A DNA stretch of 64,000 nt, taken from NCBI GenBank assembly GCA_951799445.1, contig OX637297.1:4216001-4280000 (forward strand), given 5' to 3'. Source of the stretch: Pseudisothecium myosuroides (Eukaryota > Streptophyta > Bryopsida > Hypnales > Lembophyllaceae). The notes below the pieces were generated by a model. That model searched no databases. It was not told the DNA's origin and worked only from the letters and a program-made list of their open reading frames with translations. Made by a program: the position numbers and the translations under genes. Positions 13,101 through 23,644 of the stretch are shown in pieces (the first letter of the stretch is position 1; the number at the start of each line of letters is the position of its first letter).

Positions 13101-14207
13101 GTCATCTCTTGATTTTAATTCCATTAGAGATGAACGTGACCTGAGTGCATTCCTTGCTTTTAACTCGCTTTGAGTTGACCTTCACTAACGTTTCCTGGTG
13201 TGGTACTGTAGATGAACTCCATCGATCACTACGTGATCAACGACAGTTATAACAAAGACGATTTCCTTAACCTCTGCGTCAAATCCAAGAACATGGACCG
13301 GGACAGCTTCCTTGATTCCCACTACTTCTTAGACAAAGACGATTTTGAGCCTAGATAGGGCAGAGCATCTTCGTCGTCTAGGAAAGGGAAGGAGCCCGCT
13401 ACTGATGAGGAGGAGGATGTTGAGGAGGCCTCTCTAGTAGACACGATCGTGAATGTATCCTCTGAGGCACAGGACAGAGTGAAGGAAGGGGAGGATGCAG
13501 CAGATGCAGTTGTGGAGTTGACGCCGACAACTGGTCAGGGCTCGGTTGCCATTTTGGAGACTAGCGACATGTGTGGTTCATCTGGGTCCTCAGCGCAGCG
13601 TGGGCAGACACCAGTATCCAACCGTCGGGTCACTCAGAAGAGGAAGGCGCCGCCCGCAAGGAGGAGTTCATCTGAGAAACCTAATCAATGGGTGATTGAC
13701 CTCGTGCAGCAGCAAATGGAAGAGAATGCCAAGATGAGGGAGGAGCAGAGGGAGGAGAATAAGAGGGCTTGGTTGAACACAAAGGAAATGATGAGTGAGT
13801 TCCTGAAGACACTTCCCGCCGTGGTGGCCACAACAATGCTATCGGTAAAACTTGTGCTAGCGATTGAGCCTCCATCAGATTCTGCTCCCTTGCAGATAGC
13901 TGATCACGCTCACGGGTCAGCTGATAGCAAGAGGCAAGAAGAAACAGGATTTGCGACAATTTCTGGTAGGCAGACGGTGTCGAATCGGGTTGTGGTTTAA
14001 TAGTCTCCAACTTCTGCCTCTAATAAGGTAGAGTCCGTGTTTGTCCAAGAGGAAGGCTTAGGCGAGCACATGCAGGTGGATCCGCTTGTGACAGTGGTGG
14101 TGGACGCGGCGCCAGTACAGACTGTTGCTCTCGACACGCAACAGGAGATTGATGACGCTCGTGACTCGGAAGGAGTAGAGGCCGAGTAGTCATAGGACCC
14201 TGTGACT
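10123..14207 (+). pseudogene. N-terminal part of a decayed multi-exon gene, family not recognised
   Basis: The reading frame can be followed from ATG 10123 through exon 10123-11565, intron 11566-11739, exon 11740-13086, intron 13087-13211 (GTAAGT...TGTAG) and exon 13212-14207. Splice phases are consistent (phase 0, 0, then 1 into the next exon). It is broken by in-frame stops at about 10591, 10987, 11245, 11404, 11446, 11764, 12679, 13356, 13998, 14001, 14187 and 14193, and by frame slips near 11970-12000 and 12450. I see a lysine-rich middle, the blocks SRHNICKQGYEIDYRLYN and FLDSHYFLDKDDF, a basic stretch KRKAPPARR (possible nuclear signal) and a coiled coil around MEENAKMREEQREENKRAW. I do not recognise the family. 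Frame and splice phase join it to the FCP1-like part downstream. Confidence 0.6.
13087..13211 (+). other. Predicted intron with inverted motif
   Basis: Donor GGGTAAGT and acceptor ACTGTAG flank it. The flanking frames join in phase 0. Near 13158 it holds the TTTAACTCG...GAGTTGA palindrome, and just after it CTAACGTTT, which fits a branch point. The earlier intron 11566-11739 has the same order: palindrome, CTAACGTTT, acceptor. Confidence 0.65.
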
Positions 14208-14425
14208 GGTAATCCTCCAAGTTGCTCCCAATGACTCTCTGCCTCTATTTCAACTCGATTCAAGTTGAAAACTCCTTCCATTCACTTGTTGTAGTTCGTT
14301 GTATACTTAGACAGGGGTAGTTTGAGTAGAACTCTAGTTATGTATATTTGTATATATTCCTCAGTTGGAGGGTTTTTCTAATATACTATTGTCTTATAGT
14401 TTTTTTTTCCACCTTGAATTTGCAG
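14208..14425 (+). other. Predicted intron with inverted motif
   Basis: Donor CTGGTAATC and acceptor TTTGCAG give a phase-1 junction that completes an Asp codon. The intron carries the palindrome TTTCAACTCG..CAAGTTGAAA near 14248. It links the unrecognised N-terminal part to the FCP1-like part. Confidence 0.55.
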
Positions 14426-15786
14426 ATCATGTAACTGGGACAAAATGCGTTCCAATTTTGTCAAACTCTAGTGTTATTGATGCTCCTCCGTTATGTCCTG
14501 AGCATGTCTGCACCAAGTCATTGTATCCATATGGTAAATCCCTTGTAGACTTTCTGGAAACACATCCATCAGTGTCCCTCAAAGAAGGTACAGATGGTAT
14601 TCCAGACAAAGCACTTCTAGAGTTGCACATCCTTGCCTCCGAATCATTGGTGAATGTAATCAGTCCTTCCCCTAGGACTGAGGAGGTGAATCCCATAATT
14701 TTTTTTCCATGCTTATTTTCCTTGGTTTTTGTAATGGTGTCTTTTGCCAAGACATGTTTTTTTCGTTTGGGTTTATCGGTACACTTTTATTTTTATTTTT
14801 GTACGCAGAATGTGCTGGACAGTGCATCGGTTTAATTGTCTGCACATTTTGTTGTAATTCGTGGACAGGATAGCAGTGAGGCCATCATTCCAAGTGGTGA
14901 GGTGGAGGACCAAGTCCTCCTTCCATTCACGTCCGGGGAGGCAACAAAATGGCTCAATGTCGTCCTGGATCTGAATGGGGTACTCTGCGTGTGTGAAGAT
15001 AAGAAGTATAATATCAGGGAGAGCAGATACACCAAACCCGAGGAAATTTATTCGGGTTTAGACACATTCATTGTTGGGGTCAAGAAGGTCATAATTTGAC
15101 CTCACTGTCTAGTTGTTCTACGAGAGTTATCCAAGATTGTTAACCTCTTCGTCTGGAGCTCCATGAAGAGGTCCATAGTTAGGGATGTATGCGGGTACTT
15201 GTTTAAAGGTTTAGACCCCCGCTTGCATGTCTTTGGACAAGAGCAATGCGACATCCTGAAGTGCAAGCTAAAAAATAGAAGGCCAAGTACCTACAAGGTG
15301 AAGGGAACAAGCAAGGACTTGTTTCTGAAACCGTTGGAGAGGTTGTTCCAGATGAGTGATTCCGTGTTCACGAGTGAAAATACACTTATCGTGGATGACA
15401 GTCCTGCAAAGCACGTGACGAATCACCCGAAGAATGTCATTCTCTTTGAGTCGTGGTCATACAGAGGGTACGGAGCGCTCGATGGGATTCTCATTCACCA
15501 CCTACTTCCTTATATTCAACGCTTGCATGCAGCTAGGCCTAGTGAATTGTACCCCTTTTGGAGGGACAATATTTTTGGGCGTTTGCACCTTTTTTACGAA
15601 GAGGATCAAACCAAGTTCAAAGAACTCACAGAGGCAGTGGAATACTCCAATAGTTTTTTCCTTCAGTGTAGTGTCGGGAATCCTAATTACTCGTCGGCGA
15701 TTGAGGAATCCAGGAGACTCCAGCATAGAGAGGTCAAAGTCGATGAATTTTGTCTCTTATACTATCATGTATCGGAATCACGGTGA
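14426..15786 (+). pseudogene. FCP1/NIF (HAD-type) phosphatase-like domain, one internal stop
   Basis: Exons 14426-14685, 14809-14829 and 14869-15786 keep one frame. The third carries an FCP1-homology (HAD) fold signature: motif I LDLNGVLC, motif II-like VWSSMKR, a lysine in FLKPLERLF, and motif IV LIVDDSPAK. In catalytic FCP1-type phosphatases motif I is DxDx(T/V); here the second Asp is Asn, a form I associate with plant-lineage members, so activity is doubtful. A single TGA at 15097-15099 interrupts the domain in frame. The 39-nt gap at 14830-14868 is very short for an intron, so that junction may be wrong. The role is unknown; a nuclear protein is plausible given the NLS downstream. Confidence 0.7.
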
Positions 15787-15970
15787 CTTGAATTCTTAGG
15801 AATTACCATGTAATAGTCCATATGACCCAGTAGCCTATTTGTTGTTCTGGGTTTTGTTATTGTATTGTATTTATATGAATTGTTTTTTCTTTTGTCCTTG
15901 TGATTTTTTGTATGTGGCTATGTCTGTATTTTGTACTACTTCTAATGACTTCATTTCTTGCCGTGGACAG

Positions 15971-16685
15971 ATGATGTTATCCTATCGTGGATTGAAGCAT
16001 GTCTTGTATTCAGAGCTAACTGCGCAATCAACAATGGATTTCTCCATGATGCCTGTCGACGACGGGGTTGTCGGTAGTCCACCAAAGAAAAGAAAGCAAG
16101 CTCAACCTTTGAGCTCGCCTTCTTCACTCAAATGTTGTCCACTATGAAACTCTCCACGGGATTATTCAAGTGGGAATGCTGTGAAACAAAGGAAGCTCTA
16201 TGACGACAAAACGGCTATAAGGCTTGCCATTCAGGTAATGGGTTGGACTCCTTGTAGTTGATAGTCCACCCAGTATTTGTTACTGTGTGTTTTATGTTTT
16301 AAAAAGTTTGTGTAAGGTTTCATTTTATTTGTGTTTTCAGGGTGACCACGTACGCGATGAGTCTATTGGCTTTTGCGTCACGGATTCTCGAGATTCAACG
16401 TCTCCTAAGTTCAATGGTCAAGAGCAAACTGTATTACGTAATGTTCCTCAACGTAATTTGCCTAAGTGCAATTCAATAGGGGTACAATGGTGTGAACAAA
16501 AGCCCCGTGAAGTTAATTTTGTATTGGAGCATCCAAGCCGTCGTCCATGGGACACTTGGAAGTTGAGGTCCTTGAGGAAACAAAGACAAAAGGCATCGAG
16601 TCAAAGATCGGCCAAATTTACTGGATACAGTCGAGGACCTGAGATATTTGAGGCCATGAAAAAGGTGGAAATGTTCAAGTCATAG
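15971..16685 (+). pseudogene. C-terminal exons of the FCP1-like gene, with nuclear signal
   Basis: Exon 15971-16234 follows an acceptor (GTGGACAG) and ends CAG before GTAATG; exon 16341-16685 follows TTTTCAG and ends in TAG. The junction is phase 0. The first exon has PPKKRKQ, a classic monopartite nuclear signal, and one in-frame TGA near 16145. The last exon is open, with a basic stretch KLRSLRKQRQK. The intron before 15971 (from about 15784) is inferred from the acceptor only. No homology recognised. Confidence 0.5.
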
Positions 16686-16789
16686 GAATTGTATATAAGA
16701 TAGGATAGCTCTCTTACAAAGAATGTAAATGTGGATAGGGTTGAAGACTATTATAGAGTAGAGAAGGTGCTACGGTGTTATAAGTGAGA

Positions 16790-17116
16790 ATTTGTAAGGA
16801 AAGTACCACAGTGTTTGAAGGATTAAATGAACTGCAAAGTGTAGGTAGCAACTATTTCCACAGCGAATATGAACTCAAGACTGGAACTTAGAAAATTCTA
16901 GAATCAAACTATGTCATTCTTCTTCACAAATACTCTTATAGACTGCAGTTTACACACTCCGGTGTGTAAGAGTACTTGTCAAGGAGAGTGATATAGCTTG
17001 TTTCTATAGTTTTCTAAGTTCCGATCTTGACTTCATATCCTCTGTGGAATTAGTTGCTATGTATAGCTTGCAATGAATTTCATCCTTCAAATACTAAGGT
17101 ATCTTTTTTACAAACA
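16790..17116. repeat. 327-bp foldback (inverted repeat), MITE-like
   Basis: The left arm (TTTGTAAGGAAAGTACC...) and right arm (...GATACCTTAGTATTTGAAGG in reverse complement) match at about 80-85 percent over roughly 140 bp, around a small TACACAC/GTGTGTA hairpin near 16960. No ORF. I could not fix a clear TSD. Confidence 0.75.
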
Positions 17117-17399
17117 TTTATTTTCAACAACGTATCATTTTCTTTGTAAAGGTGCGCACGTATCCAGCAGAAACAGTTAACTACTAGTAATGCAACAGTA
17201 TTGGAACTCAGTTGCTTTCACAAAGTCATATGTCAGTGTGATTGTACATTCAGTGATATATACATTCAATGATTACTTTCATGAAGTTGTAGTGTATTTT
17301 GTAAATAATACTTGGTATGTAGGAATTTTGCTACTATATGCATGCTTTCTCTGTTAGTGCATTGCTAGTTTTGTATATATAGAGATCAAATTCTCTTCA

Positions 17400-18626
17400 A
17401 CTTATGATTTGTGGTGTTCCATATATTCCCATTTCCTTGGAAAACTCCCATGTTAATGAATATGATGTTGTATCCACAGTCCCTCCCATGGTCTCATTCA
17501 AAAATGCCACTGCATCGTGGGTGTTTTGCATCCTCCTCCACGTGTGGTGTAACTAGGATTGCCTTAGAGAGCGCTTCACAACAGCACCAGCTCCATCCTA
17601 CTCTCCCTTCCCGTTACCTGTTCCGAAAAAATTCCAGTTCATAGTGCAACCATTTGTTAGGCTGGGATATCTAGCCACAAAATAAAATGGTCGGGCACCC
17701 TTGAACTGCCCCGCACAGCCGTCAGACCACACAACATGGTGCTTCGGTCGAATCCCTGTCAATGCACGTATATAAGTCAATACACTCCGTAACATTTATA
17801 AGTGATGTACAAAATCGGTATAGAAAGTACATTTTATAGTACACACACATCATAATCAGAGAGTTCTATGCCACCCACAATTAACTCTTATATAAGAACT
17901 AGGCATGGAGAGCGAATGAGAAAGAGATATGGTAAATACAAAACTTGGGGCAATGTGAAGCATACCTTGAGACTCTAGCCATCGCCAATGTTGCATTAAG
18001 CAATGCTGTACAAAAAGGGAATCGTGCTTTTCATCATCAGTTATGTAGAAATGGGATTCCTTCACCATAACTCCGTCTGGTTTAAAGCGATACGTGATGT
18101 GGACAAGGATACTGATCTATGTGGAGCACCAATACATGCTCTGGATCTGATTTTGAATCTCAAAAGTGTAGTTCTCAGCAAAATCAATATGTGACAAAAT
18201 CACATCTTTGCCCAAACTCTGCATAGAACGCTTGCAGTGGTCGTCCTACCACCTCGCAATGAAGTTGTGCTTCACAAACTAGGGCAGTTTAGACTTGAAG
18301 TATTCAAAGAACACTTGTGGAGAGGTTTCTTTGTATACCTTGACAATCCTCTTCCGGGGCTTCCCATCCTGTGTCACCCCAATGATTTCACTCTCAAAAC
18401 ACTTCCAGGTGACATTTGAAGACGATGATGACTCAAGAGGGCAAATCAGAAGCTTCGAAATACCACAGTCTCCGCACGTGCCCATGACACATTGCAAAGC
18501 ATGCCACTCTTCGTTCTCAGGCTTAGGGCAAACAATCTGTTGCCACAATGCTGTTGTACCTGCATATGTCTTCAAATGCGCTTTACACTTGGCTTCTTCT
18601 TCCAGTCGAAAGAGGCACACATCACA
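17400..18626 (-). pseudogene. DDE-like transposase remnant, 3' part (interrupted by G1)
   Basis: Minus-strand ORFs 18279-18620, 17856-18068 and 17598-17795 read as one degenerate protein. It has a Cys-rich CDVCLFRLEEEAKCKAH, then ALWQQIVCPKPENEEWHAL, KESHFYITDDEKHDSLFVQH, and WSDGCAGQFKGARPFYFVAR, then DGAGAVVKR. The SDGC.GQFK block resembles a DDE-type catalytic region in transposase-like proteins of bryophytes and algae, but I cannot name the family. Several frame changes and stops break it. At 18622-18626 it is cut by element G1; the gene resumes at 22016. Confidence 0.6.
18622..18626. repeat. Target-site duplication TCACA, left copy of G1
   Basis: TCACA lies directly left of the TGTCGCAG terminus and again at 22016-22020 directly right of the CTGCGACA terminus. 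Confidence 0.9.
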
Positions 18627-18842
18627 TGTCGCAGTATGAATTTTTCATTTTTTCTAAGTTATCTCAAAATTGGAATGGAAACTATTAGTAGGGATCTGGA
18701 TTCGAGCAGGAGGTGACAAAAAACTAGAAATAAGCTGAGGAATGGAAATAGTGGACAATCCGGATATAATCAGAAGCTAACACAGATTAGGTCAGGAACG
18801 GATTAGTTCAGGAACGGATTAGGTCATGATGACATATCAAGC

Positions 18843-18850
18843 TATAAAAA
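18843..18850 (+). promoter_or_regulatory. TATA box of the G1 gene
   Basis: TATAAAAA, about 290 bp before the ATG at 19136. The reverse copy G1' has TATATAAG at the matching place (45657-45664). Confidence 0.65.
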
Positions 18851-19135
18851 GGCTGAGCAGTCCAGTTGCCACTCTTTTCAAAACTCTGTTCGCTAAAGGC
18901 GTTCCTTTGCGCGTACTTAGCTTTCTTCTTCAGCACTTTGCTTTTTTTGTTTCTGTGAGTGTAACTGTGAGCGTGTTAGTGTGTTAATGTGTAGGCGTGC
19001 GCAGTGCGTTAGTGTGTGCTGCAGGTTTTGTGATTTTCCGATTGAGATCGGAAGAGAGAAGGTGAGGAACGGGACGTGCGGCTAGGAGAAAGTGAGGTAG
19101 TATCGGAGAGGATCCAGTTAGCATAGTTGGTGTCC

Positions 19136-20869
19136 ATGCCTCACCTTCGTAAGTGTAGACCAGGACCGTCCAGTTCCTCTGCAGCCGTAGTTAAGCTCCG
19201 GAAAGTGATTTCGGTCATCCCCTCCACAGAGGAGGAGAAGGCCAACCTCATGGAAGATCTCGCCGCGATGGATTGCGCAGGGTTGATAGATAAACCCTGT
19301 GGATTTAGAGAGGAACGGATGGTGAGGGAGTTATTAGGGAAATTGTCGAATCAGTTCGACAATACCATCCGAGGGATTTCGACCCTTTGGACGGAAGAGA
19401 TGTGGAGAGCAGTGTACGACTTCCGAGTGGGAGGTTTAGGAATGGCCAGCTGGAAGGACGAATACATCCGAGGGAAGTTTTGGAGTGCCGTAGACTCGAA
19501 GGATGGGCATGCGGTCTTAGATTGTTTAGAAGACCAGCACCGCAACCTCCTTCAGTTTTTGGTTCCGATCATCCACCCGGAGAAGCCGACAAGGGTGACA
19601 ATAGCCCTCGGTAACTTCATTTTTGGAGCCCTGAGCGGGGAATGGAAAGTGGATTGGGCCCGGATCTTTTCCGATTTGGTGGCCCAGCTGGTTACCAAGA
19701 TTGGAAGAAGTAGGGCCACTCCACTGTGTCCCTATATCTTCCATCTCTACAAGCACCACCAACTTCTCACTAACACGGAGGAGAAGGAATGGAAGACTCA
19801 GGAGGTTCTCTTGAAGTATGGAGAGTCGAAAACGGATGACAAACCGGAAGACGTATCCGGATCTGATACAGAGGAAGAAGAGGAGGAGGAACTGCACAAG
19901 CCGCTGACCAAGCAACAGAAGACGACGCCTCCTTACGGGAGAGGAACACCTCCGGGTGACAAATCCGCTCCAGGGACGGGACCGAAAGTTGAAAAGACGG
20001 TCTCCTCAGAATCGGATCCCAATGATCCGTTCAATCAGTTGATCACCATCCTCTGCAACGTGCGAGCGGATTGGGAGATCAAGAAAATGATCCTCGCCAA
20101 GATCGGAAAGTTGGTGGATGTGCCAGTGAGCAGCAAACGTGTAGCGAAGGTGGTGGAGTGCATCACCAGTCCGGATGAAACTCGGAAGCAAGAAGTAGAG
20201 ATTTGCCGACTTCAGGAGGAGGTTGATACGTTGAAGGTGGAGATTTTCACCTTCAAGGAGGACATAACTACCACTCAGGAGATGGCGGAAGAGACTTGGA
20301 AGGTAGCAGAGCGGGTGAAGGCCACTTTCGGAGAAACCAGAACAGCCGTCGCCAAGGTGAAGTTATTTGATGAGGGAGTGCTCAAGGATAAGAAGCTATC
20401 TGGTTCCCGGATGGTTCGGATCCTATTTGACCTCACCGAGCAGGTAGAAGCGGTAATGGTGGAAGCACGAGAGGCAGCAAACCAGATGGAGGTGAGCAGC
20501 CAGAAGTTAACCGGATCCATGTTTTCCAGGGAGATCCATCTTTCGGAACTCTCGCTACCGGAATCATTTCCGGTTGGTGGCAATCAAAGGGAGGGCAAGG
20601 ATCAGACTCCCCAGTCAAAGAAGAGTGGACGGAAACTCGCGGCACCCATCAACCTAGATTCATCGCCAGGGTCTGATGTCCCTGAATGTGAAACCGGGGA
20701 GCGGAATTGGAACTTGGTTGAAGTTTTCGAGCAGTTGGGAACGGATCCCAAGAGTCCTACACTGGATCAGGGTTTAGATCAAGGCCTGGATCAAAGTATG
20801 GACCAAGGTATAGACCAAAGTGTGAATCTAGATACAGATCAAGGAGTAGATCAGGGTATGGTAGAATAG
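19136..20869 (+). CDS. G-element protein, 577 aa, intact
   Basis: Start ATG 19136 (TCCATGCC) is shared with the other copy; upstream in-frame codons are not ATG. Residues about 30-220 form the domain conserved in all G elements, with motifs NQFD.TIRG, GMAS, FL.PI..PEKPTRVT, FGAL and PY.FHLY. Then come an acidic run (DTEEEEEEEL), a Lys/Pro-rich region, and long heptad-type helices (about 330-470, e.g. CRLQEEVDTLKVEIFTFKED). The tail repeats LDQG-type hexads. No zinc knuckle, protease, RT or integrase motif is visible. It may play a Gag-like or DNA-binding role, but that is inference. I know no named family for it. Confidence 0.8.
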   Translation: MPHLRKCRPGPSSSSAAVVKLRKVISVIPSTEEEKANLMEDLAAMDCAGLIDKPCGFREERMVRELLGKLSNQFDNTIRGISTLWTEEMWRAVYDFRVGGLGMASWKDEYIRGKFWSAVDSKDGHAVLDCLEDQHRNLLQFLVPIIHPEKPTRVTIALGNFIFGALSGEWKVDWARIFSDLVAQLVTKIGRSRATPLCPYIFHLYKHHQLLTNTEEKEWKTQEVLLKYGESKTDDKPEDVSGSDTEEEEEEELHKPLTKQQKTTPPYGRGTPPGDKSAPGTGPKVEKTVSSESDPNDPFNQLITILCNVRADWEIKKMILAKIGKLVDVPVSSKRVAKVVECITSPDETRKQEVEICRLQEEVDTLKVEIFTFKEDITTTQEMAEETWKVAERVKATFGETRTAVAKVKLFDEGVLKDKKLSGSRMVRILFDLTEQVEAVMVEAREAANQMEVSSQKLTGSMFSREIHLSELSLPESFPVGGNQREGKDQTPQSKKSGRKLAAPINLDSSPGSDVPECETGERNWNLVEVFEQLGTDPKSPTLDQGLDQGLDQSMDQGIDQSVNLDTDQGVDQGMVE

Positions 20870-20981
20870 ATAGGAATTATTTTTGTAAAGTGTATGATAG
20901 GATGGACAGGATCAGATGAGACCGAAAGTCCCGCGCAGATTTTTTGGGAGACTTTTTTGCCTTTGTAGATATTATATTGTG

Positions 20982-20989
20982 TATAAAAG
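20982..20989 (+). promoter_or_regulatory. Second TATA box after the ORF, with GC hairpin
   Basis: TATAAAAG lies about 110 bp after the stop codon and is followed by CAGTCCCTGCGGGGG. G1' keeps the same order (TATATAAG, then the GC hairpin) near 43609. This is where an LTR promoter would sit if the gene lies in U3. Confidence 0.55.
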
Positions 20990-21636
20990 TCAGTCCCTGC
21001 GGGGGAGGCTGAGAGTCTTTTTCACCTGAATTTTCTTGCATATTCTGTTTGCTTCTTGTTGTGCATCTTTCCTGAGTGTGGGAGGGTTGTATGGTGAGGA
21101 GTTAGGAGGGTGCTGGTTGTTTTGGGAGTGATTTCTCCCCTTGATGTTACTGTTTTGATCTTATGTGCAAGTGAGTGGGTACTAAAAGAGTTGGGAGTGG
21201 ATTTCAGTTCCTCAGCATTTCTAAAGTTTAGGATTCCGGGTGAGAAAGCCGTTGTTAGGCTAGGTGGATAGGGAGGGATTCCCTAGTCGCGATAGAACTC
21301 CTGGGTGGGAAATCCGGTTGAGTGTCCGATCTCCTGGAAGGTCTCGCTATCCTATTTGGTAAACAGAAGAACTTTAGTTAATGTTGGAATGGACGGATGT
21401 ACTTGTAACTGCCTAACTTCGCATGGAGGGAACTTGGTGTCAAGGTCGTAGTATGAGAGGATCGTAGGGGGGATCTTTGTGTGACCTACGATCCAGATGG
21501 CTATCCGGGTGGATGTGAGAGATCAAACCGGATCCAGAGTAGCTTAGGAGATTAGGGGGTAAGACAGTGGGTCTTCAACCACTATAAGTTACGAAAGGAG
21601 TGGTGGGCCTACTACTTTCAAATGCAAGAAGCGACC

Positions 21637-21657
21637 CCTCTGATGGTAAAACAGAGG
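21637..21657 (+). other. Conserved hairpin CCTCTG-N9-CAGAGG near the 3' end of G1
   Basis: Perfect 6-bp stem with a 9-nt loop ATGGTAAAA. Counterparts lie at 25648 and 42924 (minus), 53085, 56477 and, shortened, 57453. In G4 one pair changes from T-A to C-G on both sides. Confidence 0.6.
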
Positions 21658-22015
21658 CTAAATTAAAGCGGACTAGAGTAAGAGTGCATGTGAGTGCACC
21701 GGAACAAATCGGTCTAGGGGAGTGCCAGGATCGTAAGTTGGAGGATCTGGGGATCGTGATAGTTTTACAGGACCGGATAGCTGGACAGACTAGAAGAGAT
21801 AGGGAGAGGTTTGGTTTTAAGTTTTCTATGTTTTGGTGTTCCGGATTTAGACGTAGGACCGGAAAGTGGAATTTGGGTACTGACTGAGTTCAGATACTAA
21901 ATAAGGCTGGATACTTCACAGGATCTCGTGGGTTTGATCTTTAGAGTCACTTTGTTATGCTCTAGAGTGATTTTTGGAAGTATAACAGGGAAATTGCTTA
22001 CTCTGTGCTGCGACA

Positions 22016-23416
22016 TCACACACGCACTAGCAATTCTCTAAGAAGTGGATTCCCTTTGTACCATCCCGAATCCAATTGAACCCCTCCCTGAGCATGTCGA
22101 TCTCCACGTGGTATCTACAACAGCAGACGTTCCTCTCATTGCACGCTATAACAAAGTAAGGCTTCAATTTCTCAAAGGCTCTCTGTTTGATTGGCACGTC
22201 TAGGTGTGCCACCTGAAATCGCTGGTGGAATGCGGCCTACAAGAATGCAATTTTTTTTGAGAAATCAAAAGAGGTAATACAAAAGAGGTAATCAAAAGTA
22301 CAAAGCCCATACAAAACATACCTTGGACCGTAATGCCCAGTATAATACGGCAAGTACAAGCCTCCAATAAAGCAGACCACCCAACTACAAAGATTTTCTG
22401 AATACTCGACCATGAGACCCACGGTACTCTTTGTACATAATGTACAGTTGTTAATATAGTATATACCTTGTAACATTGTAATCAACGTATTGTAGAGTAC
22501 ACATTCAGACCATCAGAGAACTGAAAGAGAGACAATAAGGTGCATAGCGTACGTGTCGGATGGAAATGATGTCTAGGATTGTATATTTGACAATGCAACG
22601 ATTGTATAGGATGCTGCGACACTGCAATCAAATCAATTCATACCTGACTTTCAAGCAAATAGTGAGTGCAATGCTTGTCGTATGTATTTGGACTTATCCA
22701 TTTCTATACAATTTCCTTCCTATTGGGACTTACATGGGTCTCTTCTATCTACCACTTCGTAACGAGGTCTTTAATCTCACCAAGCAGTCCTGGCCTCTTT
22801 CTACGTCTTACGACTGCAAAAGATGAAGCTTGCAATCGTACACTACTTTGACGGGTTATTGCCACCTCAAATTGGATGGGTAAACATTCAAAACCCGTGA
22901 AAAAGCTTTGGTGTTTGTAACCCGAGTAGATATAGCCGCATCTAGGAGAACAGCCTTTCTAGCGAGCATATCTGCCGATTGAACACCCTTCACAGCATCC
23001 AACTCCAACTGATAATTTTTTAGGAATTTGAATTGAGCCTTGGCATCCTGCCCACGAGGATAATACTCATGAAGAAATGGAGAAATACATTCGTCCTCCA
23101 AAAAACGCTCCATAATTTTTAGCCTAGAAAATGCTTTTTGACAACCTTGCATCTTCATTGTGAAAAAATCCACAATTTCGGACAAAACCTCCGCAAGCTG
23201 TCGTAAAGACATCTCCCTTCCGACCTCTAATTCATCCTACACAGCAAGTAACTTTGCTGCTTCTTCTCTCTCCCTCAACAACTGTCTACATTTACGTTGC
23301 CTCTCGGCTTCCCCGTCTCTTAGACCCTCCCTCACCGCATTGTGATCCTCCGCCTTTCCACTAGGTCCCTTCCTCTTGAATCGAGCACATCGCTCTCCAA
23401 GTCTTCTATTTGCCAT
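22016..23416 (-). pseudogene. DDE-like transposase remnant, 5' part
   Basis: It reads on the minus strand from ATG 23416 (MANRRLGERCARFKRKG...), a basic N-terminus, into MSLRQLAEVLSEIVDFFTMK and on to ISTRVTNTKAFSRVLNVYPSNLRWQ near 22856. After a 600-bp degenerate or intronic stretch it continues at 22212-22027 with ACNERNVCCCRYHVEIDML, then meets the G1 insertion. The continuation is at 18626 and below. A TAG splits the N-terminal part near 23237. This piece and the 17400-18626 piece flank the TCACA duplication, so they were contiguous before G1 arrived. Confidence 0.6.
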
Positions 23417-23644
23417 TGTAAAACTTCACAAGAAAACTATAAACTCAAAAAGCATCGAAGCATTCAGCCAACTACTTGAAGCGCTGGAGTTCACGGATCC
23501 GTTGCTCGAGTTCACGTGTCCTTTGTCAGAGTAACGGAAAACCCGCTGGAATACAAAGCGTACCAAATGTCATACAGTTTGTACTATGCGTAAATGTTTG
23601 TATATCGGGCCAAGGGGGCGACTGTAGCGTGCGATCACCCGTTC
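23417..23644. other. Short non-coding junction
   Basis: No feature recognised between the start of the transposase remnant and the beginning of G-type coding homology. The left end of G2 is lost somewhere here. Confidence 0.4.

Larger units (their letters stand above)
18627..22015 (+). mobile_element. G1, gene-bearing TG...CA element, complete, TSD TCACA
   Basis: It starts TGTCGCAGTATG and ends CTGTGCTGCGACA, giving an 8-bp terminal inverted repeat TGTCGCAG/CTGCGACA. A 5-bp TSD (TCACA) flanks it exactly, and it splits a minus-strand transposase pseudogene. A second complete copy (G1') lies at 42568-45918 in reverse. Inside are a TATA box at 18843, one long ORF, a second TATA box at 20982, and a conserved hairpin at 21637. 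There are no direct terminal repeats inside the unit and no pol genes. The ends and TSD fit an LTR-type integrase, so this is either a solo LTR whose U3 holds a gene, or a unit mobilised in trans. Confidence 0.85.
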
